DNA of 38,521 bases from Methanobacterium sp. (GTDB lineage: Archaea > Methanobacteriota > Methanobacteria > Methanobacteriales > Methanobacteriaceae). The stretch spans positions 1 through 38,521 of the forward strand of contig JACWMK010000018.1 of NCBI GenBank assembly GCA_015661405.1. Reading direction: 5' to 3'. Below the pieces are notes generated by a model that was not told the origin of the DNA, made no database searches, and worked only from the letters and a program-made list of their open reading frames with translations. Numbering within the stretch: position 1 is the stretch's first letter; every line of letters starts with the position of its first letter. The translations under genes were made by a program, and so were the position numbers. This document shows positions 18,256 to 26,775 of this stretch, piece after piece.

Positions 18256-18960
18256 ATGGAGAATAATGTTAGATCTCATATGGATGATTGGATTGATTTT
18301 AAACAAAGTTTAACTGTTCTAATTTGGAATTGTTTTAGTAATATTAAATCTGAGGGTGAACTTGATTCTGATCGAATTAATGATGTCAAGACTTCTATTG
18401 AAAATTTAAATGATTTCTTTGATTATAAAGTAATTAATCATGATGAATTTGTTCAATGGTTGGATTATTTAAAGTATCTTGATAATGGGGATTATAAGGA
18501 TGTTTCAGTTATTGAAGAAAATTTTAATAAGTTCATTAAATTGGATGATAACTTGAATTATGAGGATAAACTTAAGAATATGGATGTAAATGAGCTTATA
18601 ACTGAAGTTAAAAGTTTTATCTTGGATTATGAATTTTGTCCAATTAAATCTGCTTTTTATACTCCTGAAAAACGTGACAAAGTTAGAATTTTAATGGAAG
18701 CTACTACTGTATTGATACAAAAGCATTTAGATTCACTGGCTACTCTTAAACCAGATGTTCCGTTAGGATTATCTAATAATAAACATTTTTGGGATAATTC
18801 AGAGCCTCAAATACAAAAGGAAATTGATTTATTGTATAATCTACGTTTTTATGCTGATGATCTGGAATGTATTATTAAGAAATTATATGAAAATGAAGGG
18901 GATATTCCTGAGAATCTTCGTGATTGGAGGTTAAATATAGTATGTAAACTTTATATATAG
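18256..18960 (+). CDS. Hypothetical helical protein downstream of the HEAT gene
   Basis: A 234-residue soluble, acidic protein that I do not recognise. It is rich in Asp, Asn, Glu, Lys and aromatic residues and is predicted to be almost all helical, with no membrane segment and no zinc-type cysteine pairs. Distinctive stretches are SHMDDWIDFKQSLTVLIWN near the start, HKHLDSLAT-like helices in the middle (about 145-160) and NKHFWDNSEPQIQKEIDLL near 176-194. The start is set at ATG 18256 because GGAGG lies directly upstream (18242-18246); an upstream in-frame TTG would place the ribosome binding site inside the gene. The pairing with a HEAT protein suggests a complex, by position only. Confidence 0.6.
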   Translation: MENNVRSHMDDWIDFKQSLTVLIWNCFSNIKSEGELDSDRINDVKTSIENLNDFFDYKVINHDEFVQWLDYLKYLDNGDYKDVSVIEENFNKFIKLDDNLNYEDKLKNMDVNELITEVKSFILDYEFCPIKSAFYTPEKRDKVRILMEATTVLIQKHLDSLATLKPDVPLGLSNNKHFWDNSEPQIQKEIDLLYNLRFYADDLECIIKKLYENEGDIPENLRDWRLNIVCKLYI

Positions 18961-19039
18961 TTAATTAAATTTTTTGTATTATTTTAGATTTAAAATTATA
19001 AAAAGATTATTTTTTTGAGTTACCTTATAATAATTTTTT

Positions 19040-19987
19040 TTATATTTCTTCATATAATTGTGAGAGTATCCAGGCTAAAGTTATTATATCCTGCTGGTTA
19101 TGTTCCACTATGGGTATTAAAGGGCCTATGTTACCGGTTTCGAGGTAGGTTTTATAAAATTCAGGTACTAGGCTACTGGGTACATCATTAAGTCGATTCA
19201 TATGGAATAGATGTTTCTCTAATGTTTGGAGACGGCAATTAGGTAATACTCCACCCCAGATGCGTCTAGAGAAGTGGAGTAAATCCAAGTGACAGTTGTT
19301 AAGATTTGCTTTAACATTGTAGTGATTTAATCTTCCTCTTATAAATGGTAGATCAAAGCTTCTGCCATTGAAGGATACAAGGGTAGTGTCGTCATCAATA
19401 TCTGATAAAAAACTGGTTAGTAATGCTTTTTCATCTTCTAAATCCGTTAATAAATATTGTTTAACTGTTATATTATTATTTTTAATCTTACCCACACCCA
19501 TAAGGGTTATTGGTAAATTTTTAAGTCCTAAGGTTTCAATATCAAAAAATAGATAATTAATATTTTCTTTTAAACAGGATGATAATAGGATATGAGGGTG
19601 GGATTTAGAATAACGTTTAATTATATAATTAGTTAGTGAATCTGGGGATTCCTGTATTATATCTAATAATTCTAAGGCTTTCTCTGAAAAACTGGGATGT
19701 TTAGTTAAATCATTCACTGTGTAATATCCTTTAATGGTTAATAATTCTTCTTTTACACTTCCAATTCCAGGTATTAATTTTTTATCCATTAAAATCTGTA
19801 ATAAAGCCTTATTTTTATTAATGGTTTTCATTTTAAGTTTTAAGGTTTCTTCAATCTTGTAACAATATCCATATTGTGTTTTTAAATATTCACCAGTGAA
19901 GACTTCATCTAAATCTTGTCCATTATACTTTTTTAGTAAATCTTCCATTAAATTATAAGCGTCAATTATTTCATTTGCTTGTGACAT
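19040..19987 (-). CDS. YprB-like RNase H-fold exonuclease
   Basis: A 315-residue protein whose C-terminal half is a DnaQ/RNase H-type 3'-5' exonuclease of the YprB group (RNase_H_2, PF13482). Metal ligands are in place: Asp149 and Glu151 in FFDIETLGL, Asp212 in SFNGRSFDLPFI, Asp235 in CHLDLLHFSR, and His296/Asp300 in VEHNQQDIITL. The N-terminal 140 residues are helical and include LIPGIGSVKEELL, which resembles a helix-hairpin-helix DNA-binding turn (about 71-83). Likely role: trimming of single-stranded DNA or RNA in repair; substrate unproven. The start ATG has GGATGGTG upstream. Confidence 0.88.
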   Translation of the reverse strand: MSQANEIIDAYNLMEDLLKKYNGQDLDEVFTGEYLKTQYGYCYKIEETLKLKMKTINKNKALLQILMDKKLIPGIGSVKEELLTIKGYYTVNDLTKHPSFSEKALELLDIIQESPDSLTNYIIKRYSKSHPHILLSSCLKENINYLFFDIETLGLKNLPITLMGVGKIKNNNITVKQYLLTDLEDEKALLTSFLSDIDDDTTLVSFNGRSFDLPFIRGRLNHYNVKANLNNCHLDLLHFSRRIWGGVLPNCRLQTLEKHLFHMNRLNDVPSSLVPEFYKTYLETGNIGPLIPIVEHNQQDIITLAWILSQLYEEI

Positions 19988-20369
19988 AATTCACCATCCG
20001 ACAAGTGATTTATCATCAGTTTATATAATGTTAATATTAATTTCTAAGTAAATTAAATGCTATTGGTATGATTTTAAAAATTAGTTATGTTCTTGAATCA
20101 TTTTTTATTATAAATTTTTGTTTTTAATTAATATTTAAGTTATAATAATAGTATATTTGATTGATTGTAAATTTAAATTCATTAACTTTATAATATAATG
20201 TGTTTTAATTATTTTAAATCAATTAATTTTTATTAAAAAACTTCATTACTTTTATTACTATTTAATATAATATTTTCAATATTACTAAATTGTTCTATTA
20301 TTCACATAACTCTATATGTTCTAGTGGTCACATAAAACAATATATTAATAGTTAAAAGTCTGATAATTT
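19988..20369. other. 382-base AT-rich intergenic region with a short direct repeat
   Basis: No coding frame of note between two divergent genes. Near the UbiA side the octamer TCACATAA occurs twice (20302-20309 and 20328-20335), 26 bases apart, followed by a TATA-like ATATATTAA about 28 bases before the ATG at 20370. The absence of a ribosome binding site there suggests a leaderless message. Confidence 0.4.
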
Positions 20370-21270
20370 ATGAACCTAAATCTAAACTGGAATAATAAAA
20401 AAAATATTTTACCCCAATTCGTGACTACAATACAGGATGAAATGATTTATGGTGGATACTTCGCCGCTTTCGCTGGTCCAGCATTCCTCATAACAGTATC
20501 AATACTGACTAAAACGAATGTAAATCTACCTCTCCTAATAATATCATTTCTAATACCCCTCATGGTATATAGTTATGATTACTATAAAGATATGGAGAAA
20601 GATGAGGATAGTAACTTAGAAAGAGCTGCACACTACAATAAAAAATCTAAAATCTATCCTTACCTCATGATGAGCTACATTTCACTTCTAACCATACTAT
20701 TAATACTTTACTCAAGCTTAGAGATGATCTTATTCATTCTAGGTTTAATAATAGTGGGTGTACTTTACACAGTTGGGTTAAAAAAATTTACTCAGAAAAT
20801 ACCAGCTTTTAAAAATATTTACACTACATTAACTTGGTCTTTAGCGGGAACCTTCTCTATACCCTTCTACTATTCCTTACATATTAGTTATCTTACATTC
20901 TAATTTTTTTATGTATATTCCTTAAATTTCTACCTAACACTATCTTCTTTGATTTGAAAGATATTAATAGTGATCTAAAAGATGAATTAAAAACAATACC
21001 AGTATTAATAGGTAAACAAAGAACCATAAAACTCTTAAATAGATTAAATATAATAGCATTCATTCCATTATTCATTGGGATTTACCTGAAAGTAATACCA
21101 TTATTTGCAGTCATCCTAATATTATTCTACTTCTACAGCGTATATATATAAACAAAGCTAAAAAATCAGATGATAAAGAATTAAGAATGGTATCATACAC
21201 ATTAGCCGATGGAGAATTTGTCATTTTATGGCCCATATTACTAATAATAACTAAAACCATAGGCATCTAA
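20370..21270 (+). pseudogene. UbiA-type prenyltransferase, broken by two frameshifts
   Basis: Joined across three frames, this is a full-length UbiA membrane prenyltransferase of about 300 residues. The first Asp-rich motif is SYDYYKDMEKDEDSNLERA (frame 1, ends at the stop 20901-20903). The second is FFDLKDINSDLKDE, in frame 2 (ends at the stop 21149-21151). The last helix, GEFVILWPILLIITK, is in frame 3 (stop 21268-21270). The first break is best explained by loss of one T near 20897-20900; the second by an extra TA in the (TA)5 run at 21141-21150. Such enzymes attach polyprenyl chains to aromatic or glycerol acceptors; this subtype is undefined. Motifs are well kept, so decay is recent or the breaks are sequencing errors. 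Confidence 0.85.
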
Positions 21271-21428
21271 AAAAAAATATTGTTTAATTAAATATTTTAT
21301 ACTTCAAATAATTTTATTTTAGGGAAATAATTTAATAAGCACATATATTTAAATATATTAAGAGAATACTTTTATATTCCTTTAAATAAAAAAATTAGTT
21401 CATACACTATTTTTTCCAAGTACTTTTT

Positions 21429-21504
<76 letters not shown>

Positions 21505-21528
21505 CTTATAATTATATAACATTAAATA

Positions 21529-21536
21529 TTTTTTTT
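21529..21536 (+). terminator. Oligo-T terminator after tRNA-Glu
   Basis: Eight T in a row start 25 bases after the tRNA 3' end, which is a usual archaeal tRNA terminator. The same region is the 3' end of the convergent DUF4013-like gene. Confidence 0.55.
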
Positions 21537-21542
21537 ATTTTA

Positions 21543-22376
21543 TTAAAGGTGATGTCGACCTATTAGTCCTAAAAGCCTTACTGTGAAGGTTAAAAGATAG
21601 GGAACTAATAGTAATTGTATGAAAATATCAATAATATTCCAACCGTAAATGTTTATTGGAATAAATTCAAAGGAACTAGAGAAAAAGTCTACACCGAGTA
21701 TACTGATCACTAAACTCAAGAATAGGAATACTACAACTAAATTTAATACTCCAACATTCATTAATATTTGATATAAACCTTTAATATCTAATCCTGAACG
21801 AATAGTGCCATTATTATTAGCCATATTAAGTAATGCACATAAGAATATGAAATAAACGAATATTATTAATATAATTTCTATTGAGAAAAAAACAATATAA
21901 ATATCAATTACATGATTTGACAGTAAATGTGGAATTATATGCGAGAATAATATATCATCAATTAAATAATAAGTTAAAATATGAGGATTAATAAAGATTG
22001 CATCTACATAATGTCTAAAATCAAAAGCTTCAATAATTAAAATAATTAGTGGAATAGAGAAATATATGAAGAATACTGTAACATCTTTAATTCCATGATG
22101 AAACATTTCAATTAATTTATTCAATTTAGGCGGATAAATTGAACCTTTAACAGTTTCATGAATTATACGAGATAAATAACCAGCTTCCATTAAAATTAGG
22201 AATCCTATAATAATCAAAAAAGTTATATCATATAAATTGATACTTGGTGGATTATTATGTAAATAATCCAAGTTTTCCATTAAAAAAAGAGTTAAACCTA
22301 AAATTATTACATTATACCAATCAGCCGATGAAAATCGGATAGAATCTATAATTAAACTTTTAAACTTAATTTTCAA
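21543..22376 (-). CDS. Divergent DUF4013-like membrane protein
   Basis: A 277-residue integral membrane protein with about six helices. The opening, SLIIDSIRFSSADWYNVIILG, matches the start of the DUF4013 proteins in this window (IISDSIRYPSSDWKKYVILG), and the loop YPPKLNKLIEMFHHGIKDV takes the place of their LPEFDDLGDLFIDGLKVF. It is therefore a diverged paralogue. It follows a clear DUF4013 gene on the same strand after an 86-base gap, so the two may be co-transcribed. The start is TTG at 22376 with AGGTTGA about 7 bases upstream. Function unknown; cytoplasmic membrane. Confidence 0.75.
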   Translation of the reverse strand: MKIKFKSLIIDSIRFSSADWYNVIILGLTLFLMENLDYLHNNPPSINLYDITFLIIIGFLILMEAGYLSRIIHETVKGSIYPPKLNKLIEMFHHGIKDVTVFFIYFSIPLIILIIEAFDFRHYVDAIFINPHILTYYLIDDILFSHIIPHLLSNHVIDIYIVFFSIEIILIIFVYFIFLCALLNMANNNGTIRSGLDIKGLYQILMNVGVLNLVVVFLFLSLVISILGVDFFSSSFEFIPINIYGWNIIDIFIQLLLVPYLLTFTVRLLGLIGRHHL

Positions 22377-22462
22377 ATCAAAATCAACCTAATAACTTTT
22401 TTTAAAAAAAAATATGAATGAAATAAAAAGTATATTTTTTTATATATACTTAATATTTTTTA

Positions 22463-23191
22463 TTATACGGATTTCTCAGGTTCTTCTATTGATTCTCGTG
22501 ATGTTGCTGATTTTTTTTGAGTCTCTTCGCTAGCTATGAATATTAAAGCAGTTGATCTTCCCAAAAACATATAATAATATGAGAAGATGAATACAGTTGA
22601 GATAATATATCCAATGATTGGTATTGAAGTTATTATACCACTTATAATTACTGTTATGATGCCTATTATTATCATAGCTATAAACCAGATAATATATTTT
22701 CCCCATCCTATTTTTGACATTCTATCTAGTATTTCACTGAATTTAAAGGCTGCACCTAATTCATCATAATAAGCCATATTTGCAATGGCTATTATTTCAA
22801 ATATTGCAAATATGACAGCTAAAATTAAGACAATTATAACTGTTACACCTAATAATCCAGCAAATGCTAATGGATAATTAGTGATATTTGCAACACCCCC
22901 TACAGCAGCTATGGAACCAAATAATCCAACTATTATTACAATTAACGGAATAATGTTATATACAATGGTAACTATGAACACTTTTAAGCCGTCTATAAAT
23001 AAGTCACCTAAATCATCAAATTCTGGTAATTCACTGTAACCAGCAATACTTGATTTTATTATTCTTAAAATATAACCTAAAGCAATAAAGAAAATAATAG
23101 GAATAACTAATAATACCCCTAATATTACATATTTTTTCCAATCAGAAGACGGATACCTGATTGAATCAGAAATAATTTCTCCAACATTCAT
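22463..23191 (-). CDS. DUF4013 family membrane protein
   Basis: A 242-residue DUF4013 protein (PF13197), a family mainly of Methanobacteriales and with no known function. The opening MNVGEIISDSIRYPSSDW, the loop LPEFDDLGDLFIDGLKVF (59-76) and the helix-loop FKFSEILDRMSKIGWGKYIIW are the family marks. About six membrane helices; the C-terminus is a charged cytoplasmic tail (SREESIEEPEKSV-like). Ribosome binding site GGAGGAGG stands 10 bases before the ATG, the strongest of this stretch. About 130 bases upstream lie TTGTA-type palindromes at 23304-23338, like those of the satD promoter. Confidence 0.9.
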   Translation of the reverse strand: MNVGEIISDSIRYPSSDWKKYVILGVLLVIPIIFFIALGYILRIIKSSIAGYSELPEFDDLGDLFIDGLKVFIVTIVYNIIPLIVIIVGLFGSIAAVGGVANITNYPLAFAGLLGVTVIIVLILAVIFAIFEIIAIANMAYYDELGAAFKFSEILDRMSKIGWGKYIIWFIAMIIIGIITVIISGIITSIPIIGYIISTVFIFSYYYMFLGRSTALIFIASEETQKKSATSRESIEEPEKSV

Positions 23192-23303
23192 TTCTTTTAA
23201 ACCTCCTCCTAACTAAAAATTTAAGTTATATTGATATATTTAAATTATTTAAATTGATTCAGTATAAAATCATATGATTAAAAAAAATATTATGTATGAT
23301 GAA

Positions 23304-23338
23304 TTGTAATATCAATATGTAATAATTGTACAATTATT
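23304..23338 (-). promoter_or_regulatory. TTGTA-type palindrome upstream of the DUF4013 gene
   Basis: AATAATTGTACAATTATT (23321-23338) is a perfect 18-base palindrome centred on TTGTACAA, the same octamer found in the satD array (6503-6510). Another TTGTA lies at 23304-23308. The site is about 115-150 bases before the DUF4013 start (23191) and 330 bases from the VOC gene ending at 23505. Confidence 0.45.
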
Positions 23339-23504
23339 TTCAACCATAAGTTTAAAAATATCTGCTTAGAATAACAGAATATTAACACATATTCGAGAAT
23401 TACAGATTTAAAAGAAAATAATTGTTAAATTAAAAATAAAAATTTATGATAGATTTCTAAAAAAAATTAGTAATATTTACATTAATAAACTTTATTTATT
23501 TAAA

Positions 23505-23978
23505 TTAATTACCATAATATGCGTTTTTTAATTTACTTATATCAAGTTTACTCATTTGAAGCATAGCTTTCATAACACGCTGCGATTTTACAGGATCAGG
23601 ATCATTTAACATCTCATCTAAAATAGAAGGGACAATTTGCCATGATACTCCATATTTATCTTTAACCCAACCCGGTCCTTGTGCTTCACCATCAGTAGAT
23701 AGCTTCTCCCATAACTCATCAACTTCATCCTGAGTGTTACAGTTAACAAAGAATGATATTGCAGGTGTAAATTTGAATTGCGGACCACCATTTAATGCAA
23801 TAAACTCTTGACCATCAAGCTGGAATGTCACAGACATTACATTTCCTTCCATTCCTGGCCCAGATTCTCCGTAACGCTTAAGGTTAATTAATTTAGAATT
23901 TTTGAAAATAGATGTATAAAAATTCATAGCATCCTTAGCTTTACCATCAAACCATAAGAATGGAATAATTTTTTGCAT
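23505..23978 (-). CDS. VOC family protein, PhnB/3-dmu-9_3-mt type
   Basis: A 157-residue protein of the vicinal oxygen chelate superfamily (PF06983 type, often mislabelled 3-demethylubiquinone methyltransferase). Marks in order: IIPFLWFDGKAKDAMNFYTSIF, MSVTFQLDGQEFIALNGG, FTPAISFFVNC, GWVKDKYGVSWQIVP and DPVKSQRVMKAMLQM. It probably binds a metal or a small ligand; no reaction is established. This subfamily is common in bacteria and rare in methanogens, so it may be acquired. AGGAGAATG lies 12 bases before the ATG. It stands next to remains of other bacterial-type accessory genes. Confidence 0.88.
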   Translation of the reverse strand: MQKIIPFLWFDGKAKDAMNFYTSIFKNSKLINLKRYGESGPGMEGNVMSVTFQLDGQEFIALNGGPQFKFTPAISFFVNCNTQDEVDELWEKLSTDGEAQGPGWVKDKYGVSWQIVPSILDEMLNDPDPVKSQRVMKAMLQMSKLDISKLKNAYYGN

Positions 23979-24089
23979 AAATGAACATTCTCCTTTGATT
24001 TTTTTTTTATTATTACTAAATCCAAAATATAAATATTATTTCACTTAATTATATTAATTAAAAATTCTTTATATATAAAATAATTAGTT

Positions 24090-24837
24090 ATTTAGTGAAT
24101 AACTCATGTAACACGGGAGCCATAACCTCCGTTTCAAATTATTGGAAGAGCATCCATGAGTGCTCGTGCTGCTTGGTGTAACCAAACAGGACTCAATTCA
24201 CCATCAATAATAAGTATAGGCATAATGACCGGTTGCTAAAAGTTCTCAAGGCACCTTACATCACCCATTATAATAGCATCATAGGCAATTGTATGTGTCA
24301 CGGATTCAAAAGATAGACCATGCTGGTGTTCAACGCATTCCATAAATAGCTTGAATAGGCATTCCAAACGTTTTTATAGCAAGAGCAACTGCATCACTGC
24401 GATGATCATCCGCTAATAAAGATATAATTTCCTTCTCGGTAATTCTCTAAAGCTAATTGAGCTTTCTTGTCAATATTGAAGGGTTCGTATAATGCCAGTT
24501 TTTTAATATAATACATTGAACCACTGCCTCAAGTGCAAGAAAATCACCAGAGAACATACCAAATAATAAAACAGACTCATCAATTTCATTAATAAGAGCT
24601 GCAATATCTTCAACTTCACGATCAACCGTGTAAAGCAGAGTATCATCCACTATCACCACGACCACGACGATCGTAATGAATTACATAGAAGTATGGTGCT
24701 AATAATTCAGCTAAATGTGACATATTCTCGTCAATGGCTCGGTGTTGGAAAGCTCCACCCACCATGATAATTACTGGACCCTCACCATACTTATCATAAT
24801 CAATTTTCGTGCTATCTTTTGAAATTACATTCAACAT
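24090..24837 (-). pseudogene. Alpha/beta hydrolase gene, multiply broken
   Basis: Conceptually one alpha/beta hydrolase of about 250 residues, scattered over frames. The first 64 codons (24837-24643) are intact: VIIMVGGAFQHRA and HYDRRGRGDSG. After a frame change come DTLLYTVDREVEDIAALINE and LLFGMFSGDFLALEA (the nucleophile Ser region). Another change near 24530 gives YYIKKLALYEPFNIDKK. Then come pieces resembling DAVALAIKTFGMP, ESVTHTIAYDAI, and MPILIIDGELSPVWLHQAA with the probable acid Asp. The last part (near 24100) is poorly kept and the 3' limit is approximate. At least four frame changes and several stops make it a pseudogene, probably of an acquired gene. Confidence 0.85.
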
Positions 24838-24965
24838 TTACTATTTACTCATAATAAAAAAAAATTTTAATTAGATTATTTAAATACAAAAAAAATGAGA
24901 TGAAGGAAGAGGTTAATTTTTATTTTTTATTCTCGTTAAAATTTTTAGGTAAAAATAAAATTTTT

Positions 24966-25325
24966 TTAATCCATTTTAGGTTCCATTAAGGCGAAGATGT
25001 TTCCTTCAGTGTCTTTAAATGAACCCATGACGCCCATACCGGGTATAGTCATTTTTTCAGTTAACATTTTACCGCCTTCCTTTTCAATTTTCTTTGCAAA
25101 TTCATCGTATGATTCAACACCAATTGTGTCTCTCACCATTTCACCCATATCTTTAGGCATTATAGCCCCATCAATACCGGGTTCATCACTTTCTCCTGTG
25201 GTTACCAGCCAGTAATCGAATGGACCTTCCCATTTCTCTATTTTCCATCCGAATACATCTTCATAAAATTTAGCTGCCCTTCCTGGATCATCTGCAGGTA
25301 TCTCAAACCATATTACTCTTGACAT
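24966..25325 (-). CDS. VOC family (glyoxalase-like) protein
   Basis: A 119-residue single VOC domain. The opening SRVIWFEIPADDPGRAAKFYEDVFGWKIEKW is the standard first beta-alpha-beta of the fold, and the close SFKDTEGNIFALMEPKMD ends with the metal-side Glu of glyoxalase relatives. The substrate is unknown; such small proteins often dimerise to form the metal site. The start is set at 25325 (MSRVIW) because a longer frame starting at 25343 would begin exactly inside the GGGAG ribosome binding site. Upstream (25438-25468) are CACAAT/ATTGTG and TACAA half-sites like those at satD. Confidence 0.88.
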   Translation of the reverse strand: MSRVIWFEIPADDPGRAAKFYEDVFGWKIEKWEGPFDYWLVTTGESDEPGIDGAIMPKDMGEMVRDTIGVESYDEFAKKIEKEGGKMLTEKMTIPGMGVMGSFKDTEGNIFALMEPKMD

Positions 25326-25437
25326 ATAAATTACAACTCCCATTTTTTTTTTAAATTCAAAATATAAGAAACAGTTTTATATTTCCTAATTCACTCTACT
25401 TTAACTAATTACACTATATTACACCATATTATATGTT

Positions 25438-25468
25438 CACAATGACTTATAATTATTGTGATTTACAA
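25438..25468. promoter_or_regulatory. Inverted CACAAT/ATTGTG half-sites upstream of the VOC gene
   Basis: CACAAT (25438-25443) and ATTGTG (25455-25460) are exact inverses with 11 bases between, including the TATA-like TTATAATT. TACAA follows at 25464-25468. This resembles the ACAA-TTATAA-TTGTA layout in the satD promoter. The site lies in the 386-base gap between the divergent VOC gene (start 25325) and the hydrolase at 25712; nothing else was recognised in this gap. Confidence 0.4.
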
Positions 25469-25711
25469 TCATAAAAAATCTTAAAATTTACACCTAAAAT
25501 AATTACTTCGAGTATTTTAAAATTAAATGATCATATTAGAAGTAATCATATATACATAATGAAATAAGATGTTGTAAAGTCCGAAATAATTATAGGATTC
25601 AAAACTCATAATATTAACTAACATTTAGAATAAAAAAAAAATTAAATAAAAAAAGTAGTTTTAATATAAATTTTAGAATCTAATTTTTTTTAAACGGGGA
25701 GGGAGAATAAT

Positions 25712-26542
25712 ATGCAATACATAACTGTTGGTAAAGAGAATTCTAGGGATATTAATCTTCACTATGAGGATCATGGAACTGGTAAACCCATAGTATTAAT
25801 TCATGGTTGGCCTTTAAACGGTGGTTCCTGGGAGAAGCAGGAGTCATTTTTACTTGACGCGGGTTACCGAGTCATATCATATGACCGAAGAGGATTCGGT
25901 GAATCAAGTAAACCCACCACAGGCTATGATTACGACACTTTCACAGATGACCTAAATACATTAATTAATACTCTAGATTTACAGGATGTCTCATTAATAG
26001 GGTTTTCAATGGGAACCGGCGAAGTAACTCGTTACTTAGGAAAATATGATTCAGATCGTGTTGAAAAAGCAGCATTGTTAGCCCCAATTCCACCTTACTT
26101 ACTAAAAACAAGTGATAATCCTCAAGGTGTTGATAAAAGTGTTTTCAATGGAATTATGAATGCCATTAAAGCTGATCGTCCTGCTTTCCTTACTCAATTC
26201 TTTCATGATTTCTACAATCTAGATGTCTTTGAAGGTAAATTAGTAAGTAAACAAGCTTATCAGTACAACTGGAATGTTGCAACAAGAGCATCACCAACTG
26301 GAACATATGAATGCGTGAAAGCATGGTTAACAGACTTTAGAGAAGACGTTAAAAATATTAATGTACCCACACTAGTCCTTCAAGGAACCGCAGATAGAAT
26401 CCTTCCCATAGACTCAACCGGCAGAAGATTACCCGAAGCCATAAAAAATTGTAAATATATAGAAGTAGAGAATGCGCCACATTGCTTAATCTGGACACAC
26501 GCTGATCAAATAAACAATGAATTACTAGAATTCCTAAGTTAA
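25712..26542 (+). CDS. Alpha/beta hydrolase, non-heme chloroperoxidase/arylesterase type
   Basis: A 276-residue hydrolase of the cofactor-free haloperoxidase group, intact. The oxyanion loop is HGWPLNGGSWE (31-41), the strand-loop SYDRRGFGESSKP (57-69), the nucleophile elbow GFSMGTGE with Ser99, the acid Asp228 in QGTADRILP and the base His257 in NAPHCL. These enzymes hydrolyse esters and can form peracids with H2O2; the physiological substrate is unknown. The family is chiefly bacterial, so lateral gain is likely. Strong ribosome binding site GGGGAGGGAG. It stands between remnants of two other hydrolase genes, of which it is the only intact one. Confidence 0.93.
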   Translation: MQYITVGKENSRDINLHYEDHGTGKPIVLIHGWPLNGGSWEKQESFLLDAGYRVISYDRRGFGESSKPTTGYDYDTFTDDLNTLINTLDLQDVSLIGFSMGTGEVTRYLGKYDSDRVEKAALLAPIPPYLLKTSDNPQGVDKSVFNGIMNAIKADRPAFLTQFFHDFYNLDVFEGKLVSKQAYQYNWNVATRASPTGTYECVKAWLTDFREDVKNINVPTLVLQGTADRILPIDSTGRRLPEAIKNCKYIEVENAPHCLIWTHADQINNELLEFLS

Positions 26543-26775
26543 AAAAAATTAGAAATAAATTAGAATAAGAATATATTTAGAGAATTAAATTAAAAAAATA
26601 TTTTTTTTTATTCCCTCATTTTAACTAACTGGATTCAAAACTATTTTTTATCTACTCATTAATCCTAAAAATAATTAAAAACGTTTTTCAGGTATAATTA
26701 AAATCTAAATCTTTTTTTTTAATCATCTTCTTATAATCTAGCCTTTAAAAAATTTTAATTGGGGTTATCAAAATT

